NCBI GenBank assembly: GCA_963782445.1
Contig: CAWAJM010000001.1
Coordinates: forward strand, 682,001 to 746,000
Source: ZC4RG20 sp963782445
Lineage (GTDB): Bacteria > Pseudomonadota > Gammaproteobacteria > Steroidobacterales > Rariloculaceae
Direction: 5' to 3'
DNA: 64,000 bases
Positions 8,214-16,006 of this stretch are shown here, in pieces (position 1 is the stretch's first letter; each line of letters opens with the position of its first letter). Below the pieces are notes generated by a model, which saw only the letters and a list, made by a program, of their open reading frames with translations, made no database searches and had not been told where the DNA came from. The position numbers and the translations under genes were made by a program.

Positions 8214-10103
8214 GTGATCCGGCCACTCGCGTTCGCCTTTACAGCGGCGCTCGCGGCGCTGCCTTCCGCCGCATTCGCGAGGCACCATGACGTGCCGCCT
8301 GTCGAGGTGAAGGACCTGGCTTACGGCGAGGTGCTCTACGACTTCTATCAGGGTAACTACTTCGAGGCATTGACGCGGCTCGAGGCCGCCAAGGTCCGCA
8401 ACGAGCTCTCGGCGAACCGCGACGATGCCGAGCTTCTACTGGGCGGCCTCTATCTTTCCTATGGCGAGCACGAACTCGCGGGTTCGATCTTCGCGCGCTT
8501 GCTCGCGAAGTCGACGGACCCGGAGGTGCAGGATCGGGCTTGGTACTTTCTCGCCAAGATCCGCTACGAGCGGGGATATCTCGCCGAAGCCGAGGATGCG
8601 CTGAAGCGGATCGCGCATCCGTTGCCCCCCGACCTCGAACCGGACCGTCGCCTGCTCGAGGCTCGCGTGCTCATGGACGAGGGCAAGTTCGACGCGGCCC
8701 GTGCCAAGCTCGAGAGCTGGAAGAAGCCCTCCGACGAGTGGGTCGGTTACGCCAAGTACAACCTAGGCGTGGCGCTCGTGAGGCTCGGCCGCGTCGAGGA
8801 CGGCGCTCGCGTGCTCGCCGAGGTGGGCCGGCTCGAGACGACCGATCCCGAGCTGCTCGCGCTGCGCGACAAGGCGGACGTGGCGCTCGGCTATGCCTGG
8901 CTCCAGGCGGGCCGGCCCGGCGAGGCGAAGCCCGCGCTCTCGCGCGTGCGGCTCGACGGGCCGTTCTCGAACAAGGCGCTGCTCGGCGTCGGCTGGGCCG
9001 ATGCCGAGCTCAAGCACTACCGCGAGGCGCTGACGCCGTGGACGGAGCTCGCGGGGCGCGACCTGCTCGACTCGGCCGTGCAGGAGTCCCTGCTGGCCGT
9101 GCCCTACGCTTTTGCGGAGCTCGGCGCCGACGCTCAAGCCGCCGCGCACTACACCGATTCGATCAAGACCTTCGATGCCGAGATGGGCCGCCTCGACGAC
9201 ACCATGCGCCATGTGCGCGATGGGGAGCTCATCGGCCGCCTGCTGGCGAGCGGCCGGCTCGGCGCGGACGGTTGGTACTGGCGTCTCGACACGCTGCCGG
9301 ACACGGCGGAGAGCCGCTATCTCTACGATCTCGTCGCAACCAACCGCTTTCAGGAGGCGCTCAAGAACTGCCGCGATCTCATGTATCTGCTCAAGAACCT
9401 CGATCGCTGGGAGGACACGATCGCTGCCTTTCACGACATCCTCGATACACGTCAACGCGCCTACGACGAACGCAAGCCGCTCATCGACCACAGCCTCGAG
9501 CAGGTCGATCTCGATGCGATGGCGGCCCGGCGCGTCGAGCTCGAATCGCGTCTGAAGACGATCGAGACGACCAACGATTCCGTCGCGCTCGGGACGCCCA
9601 AGCAACAGCAGATGTGGCGCAAGCTCAAGGCGCTGGAGCCGCAGCTCGAGTCGCTCGGCGCGGACGCCCACAGCGAAGAGCTCCGGGAAAAGGAGCGCTT
9701 TCTTGCGGGTCTGCTGCAGTGGGACCTCGACCGAGACTATCGCGCGCGGCTGTGGGCGGAGAAGAAGAGCCTTCGGCAGCTCGATTTCGATCTCAAGGAG
9801 GCACAGCGCCGGCGCCACAAGGTCGCGCAGGCCCGCGACGAATGGCCGGATGAGTTCAAGGGCCTGACGGCGCGCATCGATGCGCTCGAGCCGCGGCTCG
9901 ACGGCTTGCGCGGTGCCGTCCGCGCGGAGCTCGAGCGCCAGAAGGACTACCTCGAGACGCTCGCGGCGGACGAGCTCCAAGCGCAGCGCCGCCGGCTCGA
10001 GACGTACCGGCTGCAGGCGCAGTTCTCGCTCGCTGCGATCTACGACCGTGCGGGAGCGGCGCCGCCCGCTTCGCCGGCAGCGCCCGGCAAAGGCCACCCA
10101 TGA
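8214..10103 (+). CDS. secreted tetratricopeptide-repeat protein
   Basis: The 629-residue protein uses a GTG start 4 nt after the preceding stop. It carries a signal peptide (hydrophobic FAFTAALAALPSAAFA, cleavage near residue 23). The N-terminal half is a run of TPR-type helical pairs (for example YQGNYFEALTRLEAAK, LGGLYLSYGEHELAGSIFARLL, LLGVGWADAELKHYREAL). The second half is long, charged helix likely to form coiled coil (about 440-610, rich in Leu, Glu, Arg and Lys). TPRs build protein-docking scaffolds. Together with the following TPR protein it would form the periplasmic assembly platform of the energised complex encoded downstream. It overlaps the next gene by 4 nt (ATGA), which suggests translational coupling. 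Confidence 0.85.
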   Translation: MIRPLAFAFTAALAALPSAAFARHHDVPPVEVKDLAYGEVLYDFYQGNYFEALTRLEAAKVRNELSANRDDAELLLGGLYLSYGEHELAGSIFARLLAKSTDPEVQDRAWYFLAKIRYERGYLAEAEDALKRIAHPLPPDLEPDRRLLEARVLMDEGKFDAARAKLESWKKPSDEWVGYAKYNLGVALVRLGRVEDGARVLAEVGRLETTDPELLALRDKADVALGYAWLQAGRPGEAKPALSRVRLDGPFSNKALLGVGWADAELKHYREALTPWTELAGRDLLDSAVQESLLAVPYAFAELGADAQAAAHYTDSIKTFDAEMGRLDDTMRHVRDGELIGRLLASGRLGADGWYWRLDTLPDTAESRYLYDLVATNRFQEALKNCRDLMYLLKNLDRWEDTIAAFHDILDTRQRAYDERKPLIDHSLEQVDLDAMAARRVELESRLKTIETTNDSVALGTPKQQQMWRKLKALEPQLESLGADAHSEELREKERFLAGLLQWDLDRDYRARLWAEKKSLRQLDFDLKEAQRRRHKVAQARDEWPDEFKGLTARIDALEPRLDGLRGAVRAELERQKDYLETLAADELQAQRRRLETYRLQAQFSLAAIYDRAGAAPPASPAAPGKGHP

Positions 10104-12913
10104 ATGGGGGACCATTACTCGCGCTTGCGTTCATGGCGGGCCTTTGGCCGCCGTGGCCCTTCGGCCGCGGCCATGCCGATGGCCCGCCCACGATCGGCGG
10201 TCTCGACGCAAAGCGTATTGAAGTCCATGTGGGTGCCCCCATCGAGGGCAGCGAGCACAAGGCCATGGAGAGCTACAAGAGCTTTCTGGACTTGGGCTCG
10301 CAGGATCCCGCGTTGCGGGCCGAGGCGATGCGCCGGCTCGCCGATCTTCAGCTCGAGACGGGCGAGGCGGAGGAGTTGCAGCACAACCTGCGCTCGCTCG
10401 GCGGCACGTACGGTTCGACGGCCGAGCTCTACGAGCGGCTGCTAGAGACCTACCCGCACTACGCGAAGAATGATCTCGTGCTCTATCAGCTGGCGCGCGC
10501 CTACGAGGCGGATGGCCGCACGGATGCCGCGCTCGCAGCGCTCGACCGGCTCGTCAAGGAGTATCCGCACACGCCGTACTACGGCGAAGCAGAGTTCCGG
10601 CGCGGCGAGACGCTGTTCGTCGAGAAGCATTACGCGGAGGCCGAGGCCGCTTATGCCCAGGTGCTCGCGCAGGGTCGGGACTCGCCGTTCTATGAGCAGG
10701 CGCTCTACAAGCACGGCTGGTCGCTGTTCAAACAGCTGCGTAACGAGGACGCGCTCGCCTCGTTCTTCGAGCTTTTGGACCGCAAGATCGGGAAGTCGCC
10801 GGATGCTGATCCGGCGAGTGCTTACGGCAGCCTCGGGCGCGCCGACCAGGAGCTCGTCGACGACACGTTGCGCGTGCTCTCGATCGCCTTTTCCTACCTG
10901 GACGGCGCCCGTTCGGTGACCGCGTGGTTCAAGTCGCACGGTGAACGCGGCTACGCCTACGTCATCTACTCGAAGCTCGGCGACCTGTATCTCGCCAAGG
11001 AGCGCTATCAGGACGCGGCGGACGTTTATCGCGCCTTCGCAGAGGCGGAGCCCGCGCACGCCAAGGCGCCATTGCTCGAGGTCGAGGCGATCAAGGCCTA
11101 TGAGAAGGGCGGCTTCCCGGATCTCGTGCTCGAAGGCAAGCGCGCGTTCGTCGAGCACTACGGCGCCGGCAGTACCTATTGGCAACGCTATACGTTTGCG
11201 GATCAGCCGGCGGTGGCCGCGGAGCTCAAGAGCAACCTGGCCGACCTCGCCGCCTATCATCATGCCCGGGCCCAAAAGACGAAGGACCGCAAGGAGTACG
11301 CGGCCGCGGCGCGATGGTACCGCGCTTATCTCGCCTCGTTCCCGAACGCTACCGAGGCCGCCCAGAAGAACTTCCTGCTCGCCGAGGTGCTGTTCGAGAG
11401 CGGTGCCTACCAAGATGCTGCCGTCGAGTACGAGCGCACGGCTTACGCCTATCCATTGAACGGAAAGAGCGCCGAAGCCGGTTACGCCGCACTTTTGGCG
11501 TATCAGCGCTACGAGAAGTCCCTTCCGGTGGGCGCCGCGCGCGTGGCCTGGCACCGCAAGGGCATCGACAGCGCGCTGCGGTTCGCGGCAACGTATCCCA
11601 GGCACGCTCAAGCGGCGAACGTGCAGACCGACGCGGCGCAGCAGTTGTACGAGCTGAAGGACTATTCGGCCGCCCGCGATGCGGCCGAGAAGGTCATTGC
11701 GTGGCAGCCCGCGCCGCCCGCGAAGCTCGAGCGCACGGCCTGGACCGTCGTCGCGCACTCGGACTTCGAGCTCGAGCAGTATGCCGCGGCCGAGAAGGCC
11801 TACACTCAGCTCATCGCGCTCGTGCCCAAGGACGACAAGGAGCATGGCGAGCTCGTAGAGCGCATCGCCTCCTCTATTTATGAGCAGGGGGCGCAGGCGC
11901 AAAAGCGGGGCGACGATGCGGCCGCCGTGGAGGCTTTCCTGCGCGTCGGCCGGGCTGCGCCGACCTCGTCGGTAGTGCCGACGGCCGAGTACGACGCCGC
12001 CGCCGCGCTGATTCGGGAGAAGCATTGGTCGCGGGCCGCATCCGTGCTCGAAGACTTCAAGCGCCAGTTTCCGCATCACAAGCTGGCGGCGGACGTAACG
12101 GCAAAGTTGGCCGTCGCGTACGTCGAGGCCGGCGACAAGGCGCGGGCCGCGACGGAGTTTGCGCGTATCGCGGACGGGAGCGGCGCCGCCGACGACCGGA
12201 AGGACGCCCTGTGGCGCGCTGCCGACCTCTATGCGCAGACGGGGCAGACGAGCCCCGCGCAGGCCGCGTTCGCGAAGTACGTCGAGCGCTATCCGCGCCC
12301 CGCACCCCAGGCCATCGAGGCTCGGCAGCGGCTCGTCGAACTCGCGCGCAAGTCCGGCGACCGCCGCACCGAGACGCATTGGCTGCACGAGATCGTCGCT
12401 GCCGATGCGGCGGCCGGGGCCGAGCGCACGGACCGCACGCGCTACCTTGCGGCCAACGCGCAGCTCGAGCTCGCGGCCCCCGCGCGCGATGCATTCCTCG
12501 CCGTGAAGCTCGTCGTACCGCTCAAGAAGAGCCTCGAGCTCAAGCGCAAGCGCATGGAGACGGCGCTTGCCGCGTACGGTAAGGCGGCCGACTATGACGT
12601 GGCCGGGGTCACGACCGCGGCGACCTATGAGATCGCCGAGCTCTACCACGCGCTCGCGACGTCGCTGGAGCAATCCCAGCGTCCGCCCGGCCTAGCTGCC
12701 GACGCGCTCGAGCAATACCAGCTCCTGCTCGAGGAGCAGGCCGACCCGTTCGTCGACAAGGCCATCAAGGTGCACGAGGTCAATGCCGCGCGAACCGCGG
12801 ACGGCGTCTACGACGAGTGGGTCCGCAAGAGCCTCGGCGTGCTGGGCCAGCTCGTGCCGGCCCGCTACGCCAAGCCCGAGATCGGAGAGTCCTTTGTCGG
12901 CACTATCCAGTAG
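10100..12913 (+). CDS. large secreted tetratricopeptide-repeat protein
   Basis: At 937 residues this is the largest product of the operon. A short signal peptide (about residues 1-26, ending near GHA-DG) precedes an almost continuous array of TPR/Sel1-like helical repeats. Examples are LVLYQLARAYEADGRTDAALAALDRLVKEYP, spread over about 120-155, and YAEAEAAYAQVLAQGRDSPFYEQALYKHGWSLFK over about 175-210, with similar repeats to about residue 790. Long TPR chains of this kind occur next to TolQ/TolR motors in delta- and gammaproteobacteria, including the Glt gliding apparatus of Myxococcus. It starts inside the previous gene's stop codon and its own 3' end overlaps the following lipoprotein gene. 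Partner binding in the periplasm is inferred. Confidence 0.85.
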   Translation: MNGGPLLALAFMAGLWPPWPFGRGHADGPPTIGGLDAKRIEVHVGAPIEGSEHKAMESYKSFLDLGSQDPALRAEAMRRLADLQLETGEAEELQHNLRSLGGTYGSTAELYERLLETYPHYAKNDLVLYQLARAYEADGRTDAALAALDRLVKEYPHTPYYGEAEFRRGETLFVEKHYAEAEAAYAQVLAQGRDSPFYEQALYKHGWSLFKQLRNEDALASFFELLDRKIGKSPDADPASAYGSLGRADQELVDDTLRVLSIAFSYLDGARSVTAWFKSHGERGYAYVIYSKLGDLYLAKERYQDAADVYRAFAEAEPAHAKAPLLEVEAIKAYEKGGFPDLVLEGKRAFVEHYGAGSTYWQRYTFADQPAVAAELKSNLADLAAYHHARAQKTKDRKEYAAAARWYRAYLASFPNATEAAQKNFLLAEVLFESGAYQDAAVEYERTAYAYPLNGKSAEAGYAALLAYQRYEKSLPVGAARVAWHRKGIDSALRFAATYPRHAQAANVQTDAAQQLYELKDYSAARDAAEKVIAWQPAPPAKLERTAWTVVAHSDFELEQYAAAEKAYTQLIALVPKDDKEHGELVERIASSIYEQGAQAQKRGDDAAAVEAFLRVGRAAPTSSVVPTAEYDAAAALIREKHWSRAASVLEDFKRQFPHHKLAADVTAKLAVAYVEAGDKARAATEFARIADGSGAADDRKDALWRAADLYAQTGQTSPAQAAFAKYVERYPRPAPQAIEARQRLVELARKSGDRRTETHWLHEIVAADAAAGAERTDRTRYLAANAQLELAAPARDAFLAVKLVVPLKKSLELKRKRMETALAAYGKAADYDVAGVTTAATYEIAELYHALATSLEQSQRPPGLAADALEQYQLLLEEQADPFVDKAIKVHEVNAARTADGVYDEWVRKSLGVLGQLVPARYAKPEIGESFVGTIQ

Positions 12914-13583
12914 TGCGGCGGCGAGCCGCGCCGTCCCGTGCCGCAAGGCCGCCGGCATGACCGTGCTCGCCGCGGCCGCGCTGCTCGCGGGCTGCAGCAG
13001 CGCCCCCACGGTGCCGGCGAAGCCCGCTGGGCAAGCCGACGCCGGGGCCGCGACGGCCCCAGCGGTCGCCGTGCCGGGCGCGGTGGCGGTGGCCTACGAG
13101 GCTGCGGTCGCGCGCCTCAAGGCCGGCGACTACGCCGGGGCCGAGGCCGGGCTCGGGGCCATCATGCGCGACTACCCGATGCTTCCGGGTCCCTACGTCA
13201 ACGCAGCAATCGCGTACGTGCATGACGGCCGCGACGACGATGCGCTGGCCATGCTGCACAAGGCGCTCGCCATCGAGCCCGACGACGCACAGGCCAACGA
13301 CGAGCTCGGCATCGTGCTGCGCCGCCGCGGGGATTTCGCGGGGGCGGAGAAGGCGTACCGGCGCGCCCTCGCGGCTCGGCCCGGCTACGCGCTCGCGCTC
13401 TACAACCTCGGCGTGTTGCTCGACGTTTACCTGCGCCGTCCCGCCGAGGCGCTGCCGCTCTACGAGCAGTATCAAAAGAGCTTGCCGGCCCCCGACAAGA
13501 AGGTCGCGGGCTGGATCGTGGACCTCAAGCGCCGGGTGGGCGTGCAGCCGGCCGCGCGCGTCGCGCAGGAGAAACCGAAATGA
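12894..13583 (+). CDS. TPR lipoprotein
   Basis: I chose the TTG start at 12894. It follows a GGAGAG ribosome-binding sequence by a few bases, and it gives a complete lipoprotein signal: a charged n-region (SRAVPCRK), a hydrophobic stretch, then the lipobox LLAGC with Cys at about residue 34. ATG 12957 would leave only 13 residues and no basic n-region. The mature part has an Ala/Pro linker and then three to four TPRs (about 55-180; LKAGDYAGAEAGLGAIM, ALAIEPDDAQANDELGIVL, ALALYNLGVLLDVYL). The product is therefore probably anchored in the outer membrane, giving the operon an outer-membrane contact. It overlaps the upstream gene by 20 nt and the downstream gene by 4 nt. Confidence 0.75.
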   Translation: MSALSSSAAASRAVPCRKAAGMTVLAAAALLAGCSSAPTVPAKPAGQADAGAATAPAVAVPGAVAVAYEAAVARLKAGDYAGAEAGLGAIMRDYPMLPGPYVNAAIAYVHDGRDDDALAMLHKALAIEPDDAQANDELGIVLRRRGDFAGAEKAYRRALAARPGYALALYNLGVLLDVYLRRPAEALPLYEQYQKSLPAPDKKVAGWIVDLKRRVGVQPAARVAQEKPK

Positions 13584-14194
13584 AAACGCTTTGCGCACGC
13601 GGCGCGCTCGTCCTGACCGCCTTGCTTGCGGCGGGCGCCATGGCCCCGGTGCGCGCCCAGCAGGCCGCCGCACCCGCATCGCGGGCAGCCGAGGTCGACG
13701 CGCTCGAGCCGGCCGTCGACGTCGGCCCCGGGGGCCGCGGCGGCGGGACGGGGGCGGTCCCCGCGCCGCGTCCGGCCCCCGCTCCGGTCGCAGCGAGCGC
13801 CTCGGCGCCGTTGGGCCGTGCGTCGGCCGCAGCGCCTACGGGCCGGCGCCGGCGCGCGGCCGCCGGCGAAGCGGACACGGCCGCCGGCGCCCGCCCGTCC
13901 CCGGTCACGGCATCCCGGGCCGCCGCAAGCGGCCGCCCGAAGAACGGCGCCGTGGACCGCGTGGATCTGGGAACCACGTCAATCACCGGTAATCAGGAAT
14001 TGCCTAAGGTGCTCACGATCGTGCCGTGGAAACGCTCGGACCTCGGGGAAGTCGTGGGCAGGCCCGCCAATACGCTGCTCGACGAGGTGCTCGCGCCCGT
14101 CGACCCCGACGTTTTCAAGCGGCATCTCGAGTACTACGGCGAACTGTTCGATTCAAAAGGGCAACGGAGCGCCTCTCCGGACGCGCACGATTAA
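13580..14194 (+). CDS. secreted protein of unknown function with low-complexity linker
   Basis: No known family was recognised. The 204-residue product has a signal peptide (MKTLCARGALVLTALLAAGA, cleavage near VRA-QQ at about residue 26). A long Ala/Pro/Gly/Arg-rich linker (about 30-120) follows, then a denser C-terminal segment (about 125-195) with VDLGTTSITGNQELPKVL, TIVPWKRSDLGEVVGRP and VDPDVFKRHLEYYGELF. The linker plus short conserved-looking tail resembles a protein that spans the periplasm and hands a small domain to a partner. It is coupled by a 4-nt overlap to the TPR lipoprotein and is followed 12 nt later by the TolQ-like gene. Confidence 0.65.
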   Translation: MKTLCARGALVLTALLAAGAMAPVRAQQAAAPASRAAEVDALEPAVDVGPGGRGGGTGAVPAPRPAPAPVAASASAPLGRASAAAPTGRRRRAAAGEADTAAGARPSPVTASRAAASGRPKNGAVDRVDLGTTSITGNQELPKVLTIVPWKRSDLGEVVGRPANTLLDEVLAPVDPDVFKRHLEYYGELFDSKGQRSASPDAHD

Positions 14195-14206
14195 GGAGCG
14201 AATCAA

Positions 14207-14905
14207 ATGCATGTCTATACCACGGTCGTGAGATTCTTCCAGGAAGGAGGCATCTTCATGTACCCGATCGTGATCGTGCTCGCGCTCGGGCTCGCGATCG
14301 CGATCGAACGCTGGATCTACCTCACGATGACGACGGCCAGCAACAAGGCCTTGTGGAACAAGGTAGCCCCGTATCTCAAGACCGGCAACATCGCCGGCGC
14401 CATGCAGGTCACTGGCAAGTCGAAGACTGCGATCGCGCAGATTATGACCTATGGCCTGAATCGCGTGCGGTCCGCCCGCCGCCGTGAGGACGTTGAGCAG
14501 GCCATGGAAGAGAGCCTCATGGAGGTCATGCCGCGGCTCGAGAAGCGCACCCACTACCTCGCGACGTTCGCGAACATCGCCACGCTGCTGGGTCTGCTCG
14601 GCACGATCATCGGCCTCATCAATGCGTTCACGGCCGTCTCGAGCGCGAATCCAGCCGAGAAGGCGGATCTGCTTTCGGCCAGCATCTCGGTTGCGATGAA
14701 CACGACGGCTTTCGGCCTCATCGTCGCCATTCCGCTGCTGCTCGTGCACACGCTGCTGCAGACGAAGACCACGGAGATCGTCGATAGCCTCGAGATGGCG
14801 TCGGTCAAGTTCCTGAATACGATCATGGACCGCGTCGCGACCGAGCCCAAGGCCGCGCCGAGCGGCCCCGCCCCCGCGGCTCGCGCGGCGGCCCAGCAGC
14901 GCTGA
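14207..14905 (+). CDS. MotA/TolQ/ExbB-family proton channel subunit
   Basis: The 232-residue inner-membrane protein shows the family plan. TM1 is near residues 17-37 (FMYPIVIVLALGLAIAIERW). A cytoplasmic segment with helical charged residues (AIAQIMTYGLNRVRSARRRE) follows. TM2 and TM3 come after YLATFANIATLLGLLGTIIGL and SISVAMNTTAFGLIVAIPLLL, the latter holding the conserved Thr and Pro of the channel wall. With TolR/ExbD partners this family converts proton flow into force on periplasmic or outer-membrane proteins. A single such subunit together with two TolR-like genes downstream matches the AglR/AglQ/AglS composition of the Myxococcus gliding motor rather than the usual tolQRAB or exbBD-tonB sets. 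Family assignment is sure; the process it powers is unknown. Confidence 0.92.
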   Translation: MHVYTTVVRFFQEGGIFMYPIVIVLALGLAIAIERWIYLTMTTASNKALWNKVAPYLKTGNIAGAMQVTGKSKTAIAQIMTYGLNRVRSARRREDVEQAMEESLMEVMPRLEKRTHYLATFANIATLLGLLGTIIGLINAFTAVSSANPAEKADLLSASISVAMNTTAFGLIVAIPLLLVHTLLQTKTTEIVDSLEMASVKFLNTIMDRVATEPKAAPSGPAPAARAAAQQR

Positions 14906-15012
14906 GCCCGAAGGCGAAGGGTCGAGACGCAACCAGGAGCGATGCATGGGATCCCGCCGACAGCGCCGGCAACGGCGCCAAGAACGTCCAAGAGCTGAAC
15001 ATCACGGCTTTC

Positions 15013-15450
15013 ATGAACCTCATGGTCGTGCTCGTGCCGTTCTTGCTCATCACGGCGGTGTTCTCGAGGCTCGCGATCCTCGACCTGAACCTGCCCGCCG
15101 CGAGTGCGCAGCCCGCGCCTCAGGCCAAGCCCGAGCTCGCGCTCGAGATCACGGTGCGCAAGTCGGCCATCGACGTGGGAGACCGGAACGCGGGGCTGCT
15201 CAAGCACCTGCCGAACGGCGCCACGGGCTACGACTACACGGCGCTCGGCGCCTTCCTGCTCAACGTCAAGCGCCAGTTCCCCGACAAGACGGACGCCACC
15301 GTGCTGCTCGAACCGGACATTCCCTACGACGTGCTCGTCTCCGTCATGGACAAAGTGCGTGTCGCCGAGCAAATCGACGACGCGACGCACGAGGTCGTCA
15401 AGGCGGAGCTGTTCCCGGAGATTTCGATCGGCGACGCGCCGGCCGAGTGA
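15013..15450 (+). CDS. TolR/ExbD-family protein 1 (N-terminus apparently frameshifted; channel Asp replaced by Asn)
   Basis: The first in-frame ATG (15013) gives 145 residues: a single TM (MNLMVVLVPFLLITAVF), then a periplasmic TolR/ExbD domain. The family-typical approach to the TM, reading KNVQELNITAF, is encoded in frame just upstream (from about 14980). No ATG, GTG or TTG lies in that frame back to a stop at 14785. An ATG with an AGGAG ribosome-binding site exists at 14946 in another frame, giving MGSRRQRRQRR. Removing one base near 14975-14985 would join the two into a normal ExbD start. Either the sequence has an indel, or the gene is frameshifted or recoded. The position usually held by the proton-carrying Asp is Asn (second residue here). 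It follows the TolQ-like gene and precedes a second TolR-like gene by 12 nt. Confidence 0.75.
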   Translation: MNLMVVLVPFLLITAVFSRLAILDLNLPAASAQPAPQAKPELALEITVRKSAIDVGDRNAGLLKHLPNGATGYDYTALGAFLLNVKRQFPDKTDATVLLEPDIPYDVLVSVMDKVRVAEQIDDATHEVVKAELFPEISIGDAPAE

Positions 15451-15462
15451 AGGTATAGAGGC

Positions 15463-15993
15463 ATGCGTTACAGCGGCAGAGCGGCGCGCATGGAGCGCCA
15501 CCACAAGCGGCACAAGCGCGGGGCGGCGCTGAACCTCGTTTCGCTCATGGATATTTTTACGATCCTCGTGTTCTTCCTGCTCGTGAACTCGGGCGACGTT
15601 CAAACGCTGCCGAACCCCAAGGACATCAAGCTGCCGCAGTCGATCGCCGAGGAGCGGGCACGCGAGACGGTCGTCGTCATGGTGACGGACGACGAGGTGC
15701 TCGTCGAGGGCCGGCCCGTCGCGCGCGTCGCCGACCTTCTCGCGAACGAAGCGCTCGTGATTCCGAGCCTAAAGGCCGCGCTCGAGCAGGAGACCGAGCG
15801 GGCGCTGCGCGCGACGACGAAGCAGGACGCGGCCGGGCGCGAGGTTACGATCATGGGCGACAAGGCCATCCCATACCGTCTCCTCAAGAAAGTCATGGCG
15901 ACCTGCACCGACGCGGACTACGGGCGCGTGTCGCTCGCCGTGCTGCAGAAGTCGCCGGATACGAAGGTCGCGGCGGCGCCGCAAGGCGCTTGA
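15463..15993 (+). CDS. TolR/ExbD-family protein 2
   Basis: The 176-residue protein has a basic cytoplasmic N-terminus (HHKRHKRG) and one TM (about residues 24-42) reading LVSLMDIFTILVFFLLVNS. Its Asp30 matches the proton-carrying Asp of ExbD, TolR and MotB. A periplasmic domain follows, ending with the AIPYRLLKKVMATCTDADYGRVSLAV region (about 131-160) characteristic of ExbD/TolR folds. It has the catalytic Asp that TolR-like protein 1 lacks, so the two probably form a mixed stator core with one active and one structural subunit. It lies 12 nt after protein 1 and 13 nt before the TonB-like gene. Confidence 0.9.
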   Translation: MRYSGRAARMERHHKRHKRGAALNLVSLMDIFTILVFFLLVNSGDVQTLPNPKDIKLPQSIAEERARETVVVMVTDDEVLVEGRPVARVADLLANEALVIPSLKAALEQETERALRATTKQDAAGREVTIMGDKAIPYRLLKKVMATCTDADYGRVSLAVLQKSPDTKVAAAPQGA

Positions 15994-16006
15994 GGCGAGG
16001 CCGGCC

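Noticed and set aside
14946..15458. 170-codon frame from ATG 14946 as the real gene
   Set aside because: After about 12 residues it turns into Arg/Ala-rich shadow sequence; the TolR/ExbD domain is in the frame of ATG 15013.
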